From contig DDTK01000014.1 of the NCBI GenBank assembly GCA_002344065.1, positions 248,001 to 312,000 on the forward strand: DNA of 64,000 nt. The letters are read 5' to 3'. Under the pieces are notes generated by a model, which saw only the letters and a list, made by a program, of their open reading frames with translations, was not told where the DNA came from and did no database searches. Origin of the DNA: Flammeovirgaceae bacterium UBA2366 (GTDB lineage: Bacteria; Bacteroidota; Bacteroidia; Cytophagales; Cyclobacteriaceae). The stretch's first letter is position 1. Each line of letters opens with the position of its first letter. Made by a program: the position numbers and the translations under genes. Below are positions 34,841 to 42,550 of this stretch, one piece after another.

Positions 34841-35239
34841 ATGAACGCAGACGAACAGAAGGTTCAAAATCTCAAGACCGTAGTGATCTATTCGACACTA
34901 GGACTTGGCACTGCTACCGGACTGTTTTTTCTGGCGCGTCACTTTTACAAAAAGACAAGAGCGAATGTATCTCAAAAGCGAAGTCTGGAGGTAGGCGATC
35001 CGGCAACATTTGCCAAGCAATTGAAGATGGCTTTTGATAATGACAATTACGCAGGCTGGGGAACGAATGAAAAGATGGTGATCCAGGTATTTAACGAGAT
35101 ACCATCCAAGAGCATGTACTCAAAAGTACAGAAGGAGTACGCCAACCTCTATGGTAAAAGTCTGAATGCAGACCTGGAAGACGAATTGAGCAGTGAAGAG
35201 TATAACGAGCTGATAAGGATTTTAAACGCGAAGAACTAA
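34841..35239 (+). CDS. Membrane-anchored protein with annexin-like repeat
   Basis: 132 residues. One N-terminal transmembrane helix (TVVIYSTLGLGTATGLFFLA) is followed by a region resembling one annexin repeat: YAGWGTNEKMVIQVFNEIP, then KEYANLYGKSLNADLEDELS. Annexins bind calcium and acidic membranes. Only one repeat is visible, so the function may differ. Its stop overlaps the next start by one base. Confidence 0.6.
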   Translation: MNADEQKVQNLKTVVIYSTLGLGTATGLFFLARHFYKKTRANVSQKRSLEVGDPATFAKQLKMAFDNDNYAGWGTNEKMVIQVFNEIPSKSMYSKVQKEYANLYGKSLNADLEDELSSEEYNELIRILNAKN

Positions 35240-36219
35240 TGGCGAAGAAGGCATTGAAGGGGAAGACGAAAGCACAAGCGAAAAAGCCGAACGCAAAAAA
35301 ACCAGCAACACCAAAAAAAAGCCAAGGCAAGAAAGGTGCTGTTAAACCCGCGAAGGTATTTATTTACGCATTGGCTCTAGCTGCCCTTGGTGGTGGCGGC
35401 TACCTGGTATATGATAGAATCAAAAGAAAGAAGTTGGCTGAACAAAATCAGTTGCCTTCAGACAACAACGATACTATCATTATCAATAACACATTACCAG
35501 CTTCGTTTAGCACCTTCACATCAAAAGTTCTGAGTTCAGCCAATGACAGTTTCCCTTTGAAGAGAGGAAGCCGAGGTACACGAGTAACAATGCTTCAACA
35601 GGCCTTAGCGAAGACTACTCCATCCATCATGATTGATGGACAATTCGGACCACAAACAGCGGGAGCATTAAAGACAGCGTGGTATCCTGAAATTGTAGAT
35701 GAAACACTCTTCAACAAAATCACAGGATCGGTTAAAGGTTCAGTCCAGGTGGTATTCAATCCTTCGGCATTAGCTGAGAGTCTTTACAAAGGTGCGCAAG
35801 CAAAGAATCTTGCTCAAGTGATGGATATTTTAAAACAGCTAAAATCTGTAACAGAATATTCAGCGGTGAATGAGTACTACAAGAAGCAAAGCTTTATCTC
35901 AAAGACCATTGTAACAGACCTCTTGGAATATGCTTTCAAAAGCAATGAAGCTGCCAAGGTGCAGATACGAAATGAATTCCTGCGCATAGGTTTAAAAGTA
36001 AGCAGTACGGGAACGTGGAGCCTACAAGGAATCCGACTCTACAAAGACCTTGTCACTATCCGCGAAACAGTGGTAACGGATGCCAGGAATAACCGGATAC
36101 CTGTGCGCAGGAATACAATACTCGGAGATGAGTTGGAAGTCGCTAATGGAATGACATGGTTCAAGTCTATTGATAACAGCATTCTGAAAGTCCCAACGCA
36201 GGACGTGAAGTACACCTAA
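35239..36219 (+). CDS. Membrane-anchored peptidoglycan-binding protein
   Basis: 326 residues. A Lys/Ala/Pro-rich start is followed by a transmembrane helix (VFIYALALAALGGGGYLVYD). A PG_binding_1-like domain follows at about residues 110-155 (LKRGSRGTRVTMLQQALA, MIDGQFGPQTAGALK). A helical region (SLYKGAQAKNLAQVMDILKQ) and a beta-rich C-terminus come after. Likely attaches the cassette product to cell wall during entry or exit; this is inference. Confidence 0.62.
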   Translation: MAKKALKGKTKAQAKKPNAKKPATPKKSQGKKGAVKPAKVFIYALALAALGGGGYLVYDRIKRKKLAEQNQLPSDNNDTIIINNTLPASFSTFTSKVLSSANDSFPLKRGSRGTRVTMLQQALAKTTPSIMIDGQFGPQTAGALKTAWYPEIVDETLFNKITGSVKGSVQVVFNPSALAESLYKGAQAKNLAQVMDILKQLKSVTEYSAVNEYYKKQSFISKTIVTDLLEYAFKSNEAAKVQIRNEFLRIGLKVSSTGTWSLQGIRLYKDLVTIRETVVTDARNNRIPVRRNTILGDELEVANGMTWFKSIDNSILKVPTQDVKYT

Positions 36220-36247
36220 AGGAAATTAAAACAAACAATTAATAGCA

Positions 36248-36784
36248 ATGGCAAAGTTTGAAAACTTCGCAGGGAAACTCCTGCGATTAGAGGGAGGTTA
36301 TGTGAATCATCCATTGGATAAAGGAGGCCCGACTAAGTACGGAGTCATTCTTTCTGTGTGGAAAGAACACGGCCATGACAAGGACGGAGATGGAGACATT
36401 GACGAAGAAGACATCAAGAGGTTAAGCGAGGATGATGCCCGTTATATCGCCAAGAAAATATTCTGGGATTTCTTTCAGGCAGACTTTATCCTTAATGAAT
36501 CTGTTGCGGAGTTCATAGTGGATTGGGGTTACAATTCTGGTCGAAAGACAGTGGCCAAAATAGTCCAACGTTTGGTAAATGTGGAAGATGATGGAATTGT
36601 TGGAATTAAGACACTAACGGCCATCAACTGCGCTGACCAGCAAAGGCTGTTCGATCTTCTGAAAATTGAGCGAAAGGTTTTCCTGAACAACATCATCAAG
36701 AGAAAGCCAGACCAAGTCGTATTCTATGACGGCTGGATGAACCGAGTGAACTCATTCAAGTATCTGCCGAGCAAGGCAGCTTAA
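36248..36784 (+). CDS. GH108-family muramidase (endolysin-like) with EF-hand-like loop
   Basis: Peptidoglycan muramidase of 178 residues. The GH108 signature EGGYVNHPLDKGGPTKYG, with catalytic Glu at about residue 15, is followed by FIVDWGYNSG and the C-terminal peptidoglycan-binding region. An insertion at residues 44-55 reads DKDGDGDIDEED, matching a calcium-binding EF-hand loop. No signal peptide. In the cassette it could lyse the wall or bore through it on entry. Confidence 0.85.
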   Translation: MAKFENFAGKLLRLEGGYVNHPLDKGGPTKYGVILSVWKEHGHDKDGDGDIDEEDIKRLSEDDARYIAKKIFWDFFQADFILNESVAEFIVDWGYNSGRKTVAKIVQRLVNVEDDGIVGIKTLTAINCADQQRLFDLLKIERKVFLNNIIKRKPDQVVFYDGWMNRVNSFKYLPSKAA

Positions 36785-36814
36785 TTAAAGTCTAAAATCT
36801 AAAGTAAGAAACAC

Positions 36815-37489
36815 ATGCTATCTCGCATCAAAGAAATATTGAAAGAGTTCGGCTTCACCCTTTATACAAAACCGTATCAGCTTAACATCGTGGGGTTGAG
36901 AAGCAAAGATGTAAATTCAAATAGCTTTGATGACGAGATTCATGTGTTTTATACAAAGGATGATGGAAAATGGAACTATCACATTTTTCCAGCTACGACA
37001 GACCCAGGTACGTTCTGGCTAAACAATCCCACTTATCCTCAAGGCACGGCCATACTTGCTCAAGGCCAGAACCTCAATGCCTATTCTATTGGAATGCATC
37101 GGGGAAAATATGAGGCTCTAGTTCAGGTAAAGCCAGTTACCGTGATCCGGGATTACGACCGTGATTCGATTCTTGATTTCAAGAATGGGATAAAGGAGAC
37201 GGGTAACTTTGGCATTAACATTCATCGGGCTGAGAGCACAGGCTCTACCAAATACATAGACAAGTATTCCGCAGGATGTCAGGTTTTCAAGGATGCTGAT
37301 GACTTCTATGCCTTTATGCAGCTTTGCAAGCTTCACGCTAAACTCTACGGAAACAACTTCAGTTACACCTTGGTTGATTTCAGGTCAATGAGACGAATTA
37401 CTCTTAAGCGGGTGGTAACAGCCACAACCATATTTGCTGCACTGGCATTAGGTTGGATTTTTACACCTAAAGTTTATGAGCATACCTAA
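36815..37489 (+). CDS. L,D-transpeptidase-like protein with C-terminal membrane anchor
   Basis: 224 residues. The central part holds GNFGINIHRAES and KYSAGCQVFKDADDF, an H...S-x-G-C arrangement as in YkuD-like folds found in some phage lysis or tail proteins. A C-terminal hydrophobic helix (ATTIFAALALGWIF) follows. Wall-modifying activity is likely but unproven. It overlaps the next gene by 14 bp. Confidence 0.6.
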   Translation: MLSRIKEILKEFGFTLYTKPYQLNIVGLRSKDVNSNSFDDEIHVFYTKDDGKWNYHIFPATTDPGTFWLNNPTYPQGTAILAQGQNLNAYSIGMHRGKYEALVQVKPVTVIRDYDRDSILDFKNGIKETGNFGINIHRAESTGSTKYIDKYSAGCQVFKDADDFYAFMQLCKLHAKLYGNNFSYTLVDFRSMRRITLKRVVTATTIFAALALGWIFTPKVYEHT

Positions 37490-38351
37490 ACCACCCTTTC
37501 ATTCTATAAGTGAGGAGCTGCTCTATAACATTTATTTGAAGGTCAACGGGGGATCTTCAAACGGGCTTACCGCCAATGATATTGATACATTGGCAAAGCT
37601 CAATTCCTTTCTCACTGACGCGGTTCTAATGAAGGCAGACGATATCACGTCTGCCATTAATGCTTTAAAGGGAAACGTTCCAGTTGTGGCAAATTCATTG
37701 GAGAAGCTTTATAATATTGTCCAGGGACTGACATATCTCAAACGCGAGGACATCGATCATTTAGCAGAACTGAATGCTATTGTTCAGGATGCAGACCTTG
37801 TCAGGACTGAGGATTTAACAAATGCAGTAAATGGTATTAAAGGCAATGCTCCTTCAGGGGGCAATACCCTTGAAAAACTTTACAACCTTATTCAAGGTCT
37901 TTCATTTCTGAAGCGTGAGGATATTGATACAATCGTAGAACTGAACGCTTTGCTTACCGATGGCGACCTTGTAAAAATTGATGATTTAGCCGAAGCACTC
38001 GTTGAGTTGAATTTAAAGCATAGAACAGTGCAATTTTATTTTGCGAATGACCATTGGAGCGACAATCAAAATCAATATCAGAATCGAGATAGATTTGTAT
38101 TGCGAGGAAAAATTGGAATGTTGGCAGAGGACTTTACTAATGAGCTTTCTGCCGTTACATATAAGTCTCGTCTGGATACTTCAAATATCTGGGTGAATCA
38201 CACTAACCTTGCCTCCCTCCAGACCTGGATTAATTCAAACATTGCTGGCAATGAGCAAATAGGAACTAAGTATTGGATAAGGTGTTTGCCTGTATATAAA
38301 TCAGGGCATAGCGATGAGGCAGTAAATATGTTAGCCTATATTGTTTTGTAG
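37476..38351 (+). CDS. Spike or receptor-binding protein with tandem repeats
   Basis: 291 residues. Residues about 31-180 hold two and a half copies of a ~57-residue repeat built on 'ED-I-D-x-L-A-E-L-N-A', for example LKREDIDHLAELNAIVQDAD, and 'LEKLYNLIQG'. Such repeats occur in trimeric phage fibres. The last 110 residues (FYFANDHWSDNQNQYQNRDR onward) look like a globular beta tip. It is the last gene of the cassette, a usual place for adhesion proteins. Confidence 0.62.
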   Translation: MSIPKPPFHSISEELLYNIYLKVNGGSSNGLTANDIDTLAKLNSFLTDAVLMKADDITSAINALKGNVPVVANSLEKLYNIVQGLTYLKREDIDHLAELNAIVQDADLVRTEDLTNAVNGIKGNAPSGGNTLEKLYNLIQGLSFLKREDIDTIVELNALLTDGDLVKIDDLAEALVELNLKHRTVQFYFANDHWSDNQNQYQNRDRFVLRGKIGMLAEDFTNELSAVTYKSRLDTSNIWVNHTNLASLQTWINSNIAGNEQIGTKYWIRCLPVYKSGHSDEAVNMLAYIVL

Positions 38352-38365
38352 GGAGATTAATTCTT

Positions 38366-38755
38366 TCACAAATCTACTTCCGCCTTCAAAAACTCCTTTG
38401 TTCCTTCCGGGCCAGTAATGTGCAACAACGCAACATCCTCCTCAACTGTTAGTTGAAAAGTAAAGAAGTCACAGCACATTCTCTCAGTCTTAATGAAGTC
38501 ATTCAATTTGTCCAGAATTTCGTCAGTGCCTTGAAACTTATACCCATAACCATTTGTCAATTCCTCCCTTGATAGCACAAGAGCCTTCAGGTCGGCTATA
38601 ACAGTTGCTTTCCTTTTTTGTAATTCGGGCGTGGTTAATTTACATGTAACAGGTTTAGTAACTGTCTCCATACTATTAGTTTTTGTTTGACCATGAGCTG
38701 TTAGAAAAGATATTCCTAACAAGCAGAGTAAATAGAATTTTGGCCTCATGATCAT
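38366..38755 (-). CDS. Exported cysteine-containing protein linked to MerR locus
   Basis: 129 residues with a signal peptide (FYLLCLLGISFLTAHGQ). The body contains CKLTTPELQKRKATVIADL, ELTNGYGYKFQGTDEIL and ERMCCDFFTFQL with a CC pair. Proteins of this type occur beside mercury/metal-regulated loci in Bacteroidota; the function is unknown. A MerR-type operator lies 10 bp upstream. An internal ATG at 38749 is also a plausible start. Confidence 0.6.
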   Translation of the reverse strand: MIMRPKFYLLCLLGISFLTAHGQTKTNSMETVTKPVTCKLTTPELQKRKATVIADLKALVLSREELTNGYGYKFQGTDEILDKLNDFIKTERMCCDFFTFQLTVEEDVALLHITGPEGTKEFLKAEVDL

Positions 38756-38764
38756 ATATACAGA

Positions 38765-38780
38765 GTGGACTATACTCCAC
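38765..38780. promoter_or_regulatory. MerR-type operator, copy 1
   Basis: Perfect palindrome GTGGACTATACTCCAC just upstream of the exported Cys protein. It matches the site at 39239 in 14 of 16 positions, allowing for orientation. Confidence 0.65.
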
Positions 38781-38813
38781 GGTTTGAGAAATCTGAAAAT
38801 ATTTTAAAAAAGG

Positions 38814-39209
38814 TCAGTTACAGAGGCAAGAGGGGATTGTTTTCTCAAATTCGCAATCGTCATTATTACACTTGGCTAGCGATGCTGAGAGGCGTTCTTT
38901 TAATTCAGAAAGCTTCTGAATTTGTTCATTAACAAGGACGACCTTGTTCTCAAGGGTAAATTTTAAGTTTTTGCATGAAGCGTCTTCCTCGCGCCACAAT
39001 TCAAGAAATGTATCAATTTCATTTAGTGTAAAGCCCATGTCTTTTAGCTTCCGGATAAGCAATAGCTTTTCCAGCACCTGTTCTGAATATTCTTTATAAT
39101 TATTGTCCCTTCTGTTTTTCCTACCGATCAAAATCAGACCTTTTTTCTCATAAAACCTGATTGTGTCTTTAGTAAGACCGCTACGTTCAACAAGTTCTCC
39201 GATCAGCAT
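38814..39209 (-). CDS. MerR-family transcriptional regulator (mercury/heavy-metal type)
   Basis: About 131 residues from ATG 39209. The HTH is clear: MLIGELVERSGLTKDTIRF then YEKKGLILIGRKN. The dimerisation helix carries a Cys (EDASCKNLKF) and the C-terminal region CNNDDCEFEKTIPSC, the three-cysteine spacing of Hg(II)-type MerR. Start 39209 was chosen because the longer frame begins with non-family residues and runs into the operator. It is divergent from a MerF-like transporter over a shared operator. Confidence 0.85.
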   Translation of the reverse strand: MLIGELVERSGLTKDTIRFYEKKGLILIGRKNRRDNNYKEYSEQVLEKLLLIRKLKDMGFTLNEIDTFLELWREEDASCKNLKFTLENKVVLVNEQIQKLSELKERLSASLAKCNNDDCEFEKTIPSCLCN

Positions 39210-39232
39210 AATGAAATATTTTAAGAAAACAC

Positions 39233-39262
39233 TTGACAGTGGCCTATAGTCCACGCTATACA
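39233..39262 (+). promoter_or_regulatory. MerR-controlled promoter: -35, operator, -10
   Basis: TTGACA at 39233 and TATACA at 39257 are separated by 18 bp containing the palindrome GTGGCCTATAGTCCAC (39239-39254). This is the long-spacer MerR layout, and its -35/-10 look sigma70-like rather than Bacteroidota-type. The MerF-like start lies about 45 bp downstream. Confidence 0.68.
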
Positions 39263-39309
39263 TTCGATTTATAAACGTCTAATTTCTTAAATAGTTAAAC
39301 AGTACACCA

Positions 39310-39579
39310 ATGAAAGATTCAAAAAATCCGCTTAAGCAATTTGGTTTAGCCTTTATGGCACTTTGCGCTGTATGTTGCTCTTTTCCCATTATTGGAGTAA
39401 TTCTTGGGATCAGCACCTTATCTGTAATTGCAAAATACATTGAATGGGCAGGCATAGCCGCTTTAGTCTTGGCAATAATTTCTTTTGCGGTCTACCGTCA
39501 CAAAAGAAAAAGTGCACCTGCATGTGACATTAATTGTGAATGCAGGAACGAAAAAAAAGCCATCGAAAATTCTAAGTAA
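39310..39579 (+). CDS. MerF/MerT-like mercuric transport membrane protein
   Basis: 89 residues, two transmembrane helices. Helix 1 contains a vicinal Cys pair (LCAVCCSFPIIGVILGI), and the C-terminus has CDINCEC. This matches the small MerF-type importers of Hg(II). No merA or merB is present in the window, so resistance by reduction is not shown. MerR regulation is implied by the operator. Confidence 0.75.
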   Translation: MKDSKNPLKQFGLAFMALCAVCCSFPIIGVILGISTLSVIAKYIEWAGIAALVLAIISFAVYRHKRKSAPACDINCECRNEKKAIENSK

Positions 39580-39632
39580 CGGTTCAGCGTACTTATCCGG
39601 TAGCGATTTGAAAGGAGGGATGACCAAAAAAA

Positions 39633-39695
39633 CTATCGAACTCATCAGTTCTTGGAATTCTTTAAATTTTCAATGAAATGGTTCGATATTGGTAA
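39633..39695. repeat. 63-bp imperfect repeat, left copy, with internal hairpin
   Basis: Begins CTATCGAAC and ends GTTCGATATTGGTAA. The last 36 bases are identical to the copy at 40163 except one. TATCGAAC and GTTCGATA can pair. It precedes a response-regulator gene. Confidence 0.65.
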
Positions 39696-39731
39696 TAATT
39701 TACAGCTTATTTTACACCTTTAAAACCTGAT

Positions 39732-40124
39732 ATGAAAATACTTCTGGTGGATGATAGCGAGATAGATACTTTAATCAACGAGAGAGTACTTTCATCGTTA
39801 GGGCTAGTTAAGAAATTCCATAAAGCATCAAACGGAAAAGAAGCACTAAAAATTTTAGATCAGTACAAAGAGGGAGTCCATGAAGTACCTGATATAATTT
39901 TACTTGATTTGAACATGCCGGTTATGGATGGCTTCCAATTCATAGAAACATTTCAGAGGCTCGATTTTCCGAATAAGGAAAGGATCAGGATCATCATTGT
40001 TACTTCTTCGTCAAGCAGAACAGACAAGGATCGAGTGAAGGATCTTGGCATAAGGCATTATCTAACCAAACCACTAGACATAGAAGCAGTTAAATCTATT
40101 ATTCTTGATGAATTTAGGAGCTAA
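39732..40124 (+). CDS. Single-domain CheY-like response regulator
   Basis: 130 residues, receiver domain only. Acidic pocket LLVDDSEID, phospho-acceptor Asp in DIILLDLNMPVMDG, Thr/Ser at IVTSSSSRTD and conserved Lys in YLTKPLD. No output domain. It is bracketed by 63-bp imperfect repeats and has no kinase beside it. Confidence 0.92.
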   Translation: MKILLVDDSEIDTLINERVLSSLGLVKKFHKASNGKEALKILDQYKEGVHEVPDIILLDLNMPVMDGFQFIETFQRLDFPNKERIRIIIVTSSSSRTDKDRVKDLGIRHYLTKPLDIEAVKSIILDEFRS

Positions 40125-40162
40125 CTATGGAAAAGGTTTCGTAAGTTCTGATACCCCAAAGT

Positions 40163-40225
40163 CTATCGAACCATCAGATCGTGAAATCTCTTTAAATTTT
40201 CAATAAAATGGTTCGATATTGGTAA
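40163..40225. repeat. 63-bp imperfect repeat, right copy
   Basis: Same frame as the copy at 39633, with a perfect 11-bp stem TATCGAACCAT / ATGGTTCGATA (40164 and 40208). It follows the response-regulator stop by about 40 bp. Confidence 0.65.
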
Positions 40226-40383
40226 CTTCGGGGCTACAGACTGCTAAATCCTTCAACGCTACTTGCTTGAAGGATTTTTTTATAATTTTTTAGTCTACCG
40301 TAAAGGGTAATAGATTTCTTCCCTCAATCTTTTTTCAGTATTTCCTGAAAGTTTGAAAAAGAATATATTTGCGTCCCAAACAA

Positions 40384-40458
<75 letters not shown>

Positions 40459-40460
40459 CG

Positions 40461-40488
40461 AAATCCCGCACGCGTTGCGGGATTTTTT
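40461..40488 (+). terminator. Intrinsic terminator after tRNA-Ala
   Basis: AAATCCCGCA / TGCGGGATTT stem with a five-base loop and T run. It may also stop the convergent LytTR gene. Confidence 0.85.
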
Positions 40489-41215
40489 ATTGCATCTGAT
40501 TTTTGTCAATAAAATCCCGGAAAGTCTTTTTATAACTGTCGCTGATGGGGATCATGGCCTGCCCGATTTGTACGTCACTCCTGTGTACGGCATCAATAGC
40601 ATTCCATGCAATAATAAAGGAGTGATGAACCCTGATAAATTTGTCGGAAGGCAATTGTTCTTCCAAAACCTTCATGCGCTGCAGTGTAGTAATTTTCTTA
40701 TCCCGGGTGTGAATGGTAACATAGTCCTTCATGCCTTCCACGTATAGTATATCGTCTAAACGCACTTTTACCATTTTGGTCCCATCCTTCACAAATACAA
40801 AATCAGGCTTCTCTGATCCCGACTGTGCTATGAACGGGGTACTTGCCTGGTTTTGCAATTGGTGGCGCTGAACAGCTTTGTCTACTGCCTTTAAAAAACG
40901 CTCAAGTGTAATGGGCTTAAGCAGGTAGTCTACCACATCAAGTTCGTATCCCTCCAGGGCATATTGTGAATAAGCTGTTGTAAAAATCACCAGGGGTCTT
41001 TTCTGCAGAATTTTTAAAAAGGTAATGCCGGTAATCTCCGGCATCTGGATATCGAGGAAGAGTAAATCTACCTGTTGCTTGCGCAGGATTTCCATAGCGT
41101 CCATGGCATTGGAACAGGCTTCCACCAACTGTAACGAGGGAACTTTCTTCACATAATCCACCAACAGGTTACGGGCCAGTGGTTCATCTTCAACAATTAA
41201 ACAGGTAAGGTTCAC
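40487..41215 (-). CDS. LytTR-family response regulator
   Basis: 242 residues: receiver domain with Asp in LLFLDIQMPEITG and Lys in VDYLLKPITLERF, then a LytTR DNA-binding domain (about residues 140-240: DDILYVEGMKDYVTIHTRD, FIRVHHSFII). It overlaps the sensor kinase by 4 bp. It probably binds direct repeats upstream of target promoters; the divergent TonB-type receptor at 42551 is a candidate target. Confidence 0.92.
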   Translation of the reverse strand: MNLTCLIVEDEPLARNLLVDYVKKVPSLQLVEACSNAMDAMEILRKQQVDLLFLDIQMPEITGITFLKILQKRPLVIFTTAYSQYALEGYELDVVDYLLKPITLERFLKAVDKAVQRHQLQNQASTPFIAQSGSEKPDFVFVKDGTKMVKVRLDDILYVEGMKDYVTIHTRDKKITTLQRMKVLEEQLPSDKFIRVHHSFIIAWNAIDAVHRSDVQIGQAMIPISDSYKKTFRDFIDKNQMQ

Positions 41216-42255
41216 GAAAGTGTTATATCCAGTTGTACAGAATAACGGTCGGCTCTATCTTCAGTTTTCAGTTTGTACTGATCAGGGTAACTCAACTCTA
41301 GTCTTCGTTGTACATTTTGAAGTCCTATTCCTGATTTTCCTTCTTTCGAATCCGCAGAAGCAGGAACTTTGCTATTTTCAACAATGTAGGTGCATTGCTT
41401 CCCCTTCATGGTAATGGAGATCTTTATCCACGCCCCGGTGCTTTTATTATTCACACCATGCTTAAAGGCATTCTCCAGAAAGGTAATAAAAATGAGCGGA
41501 GCAACCATGATATTTTCCGTTTCCCCCTCAACATTAAATTGAATGGGCACCTGGTTATTCAGGCGTAATTGCTCCAGACTAATGTAATTCTGCATATACT
41601 CGATTTCCTTACTGAGCAATACCTTTTCGTGGTTTGATTCGTATATCATGTACCGCATCATTTGCGAAAGCTTGGAAATTACTTCAGTAGTATTATCTGA
41701 TTTTGAATAAGCGAGGTAATAGAGATTATTGAGTGTATTGAACAGAAAATGAGGGTTAATTTGTGCCCGCAAAAAATTGAGCTCCGCATAAAGCTTCTCA
41801 TTTTCAACTTCCTTCTTTCGAGCCTCCAGTTCGAACCACTCGGCTGCAAAGCGGAGCATACTTACAAATATGGTAATGAACAAGGCAATTGCGGCCACCT
41901 GAACAATATACATGTGTGAGCTGAAAAATTCAGCACGGGGTGAGTCTTGCATTAATATGCGTTGCACATAAACGCGAAACATAACCAGCAAGGCAAAGGG
42001 AATAACAAACTCAAGCAGGTAGCGCCAGATTTTTTTATGATTCAAAAATCGGGGCAGAAATACAAAATAGTTCAGGTAGGCAATGGCAAACGTAAACACA
42101 AACTGGATGCCGGTGAACAGAAGTCCTCTGCTCCAGTCATAGCCCCGTACCTGCGAATAGAAACTTGCTGAATAAATGTTGAAAGACAAATAAACGCACC
42201 AAAACAGCAGGTGTAGTACAAATATCCGGTTACGTTGAAAGTACGTTTGCATCAT
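41212..42255 (-). CDS. LytS/YehU-type sensor histidine kinase
   Basis: 347 residues. Four N-terminal membrane helices (about 10-150) are followed by the His_kinase motif AQINPHFLFNTLNNLYYLA with the phospho-acceptor His. The ATPase half contains APLIFITFLENAFKHGVNNK and SGIGLQNVQRRLELSY. It pairs with the LytTR regulator encoded just downstream. Confidence 0.93.
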   Translation of the reverse strand: MMQTYFQRNRIFVLHLLFWCVYLSFNIYSASFYSQVRGYDWSRGLLFTGIQFVFTFAIAYLNYFVFLPRFLNHKKIWRYLLEFVIPFALLVMFRVYVQRILMQDSPRAEFFSSHMYIVQVAAIALFITIFVSMLRFAAEWFELEARKKEVENEKLYAELNFLRAQINPHFLFNTLNNLYYLAYSKSDNTTEVISKLSQMMRYMIYESNHEKVLLSKEIEYMQNYISLEQLRLNNQVPIQFNVEGETENIMVAPLIFITFLENAFKHGVNNKSTGAWIKISITMKGKQCTYIVENSKVPASADSKEGKSGIGLQNVQRRLELSYPDQYKLKTEDRADRYSVQLDITLS

Positions 42256-42550
42256 AACAAATTCTTAATGTCTCGCTGAAGGAAACACCAACAGTAGTCA
42301 AAAGTAACCGCGTGGATGTTGTGATTATACCGATCAGACATGTTTTTATACCGTTTGGCACATCCTATCGACAAATGCATGCCCTGAACCAACTATCCCG
42401 ATCAGTCGGAAAAGTGTCAGAATTATCGATTAAAACCGAGCAATTGTCTAATAGCTAACCTGCAGCGGAAACTTTATCCTTCTTTTGTAGTTTAAATCGT
42501 GTCAGGCAATAACAAAACTGACGCAAACCCTGAAAAACGAACTTACTCCA

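Larger units (their letters stand above)
28728..38351 (+). mobile_element. Virion-like gene cassette (possible tailless provirus remnant or domesticated particle)
   Basis: Sixteen forward genes, mostly 50-330 codons, packed with 1-17 bp overlaps or short gaps. Products include membrane proteins, candidate beta-rich structural proteins, a transglutaminase-like enzyme, an annexin-like domain, a muramidase, a peptidoglycan-binding protein, an L,D-transpeptidase-like protein and a spike with tandem repeats. No portal, terminase, tail, packaging ATPase, Rep or integrase is seen, and no flanking direct repeats were found by eye. Calling it mobile is inference; borders are the first and last cassette genes. 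Confidence 0.45.

Noticed and set aside
28559..38365. Attachment-site repeats at the cassette borders
   Set aside because: I compared the two edges by eye and found no convincing direct repeat or dif-like site; the nearest tRNA is about 2 kb away.
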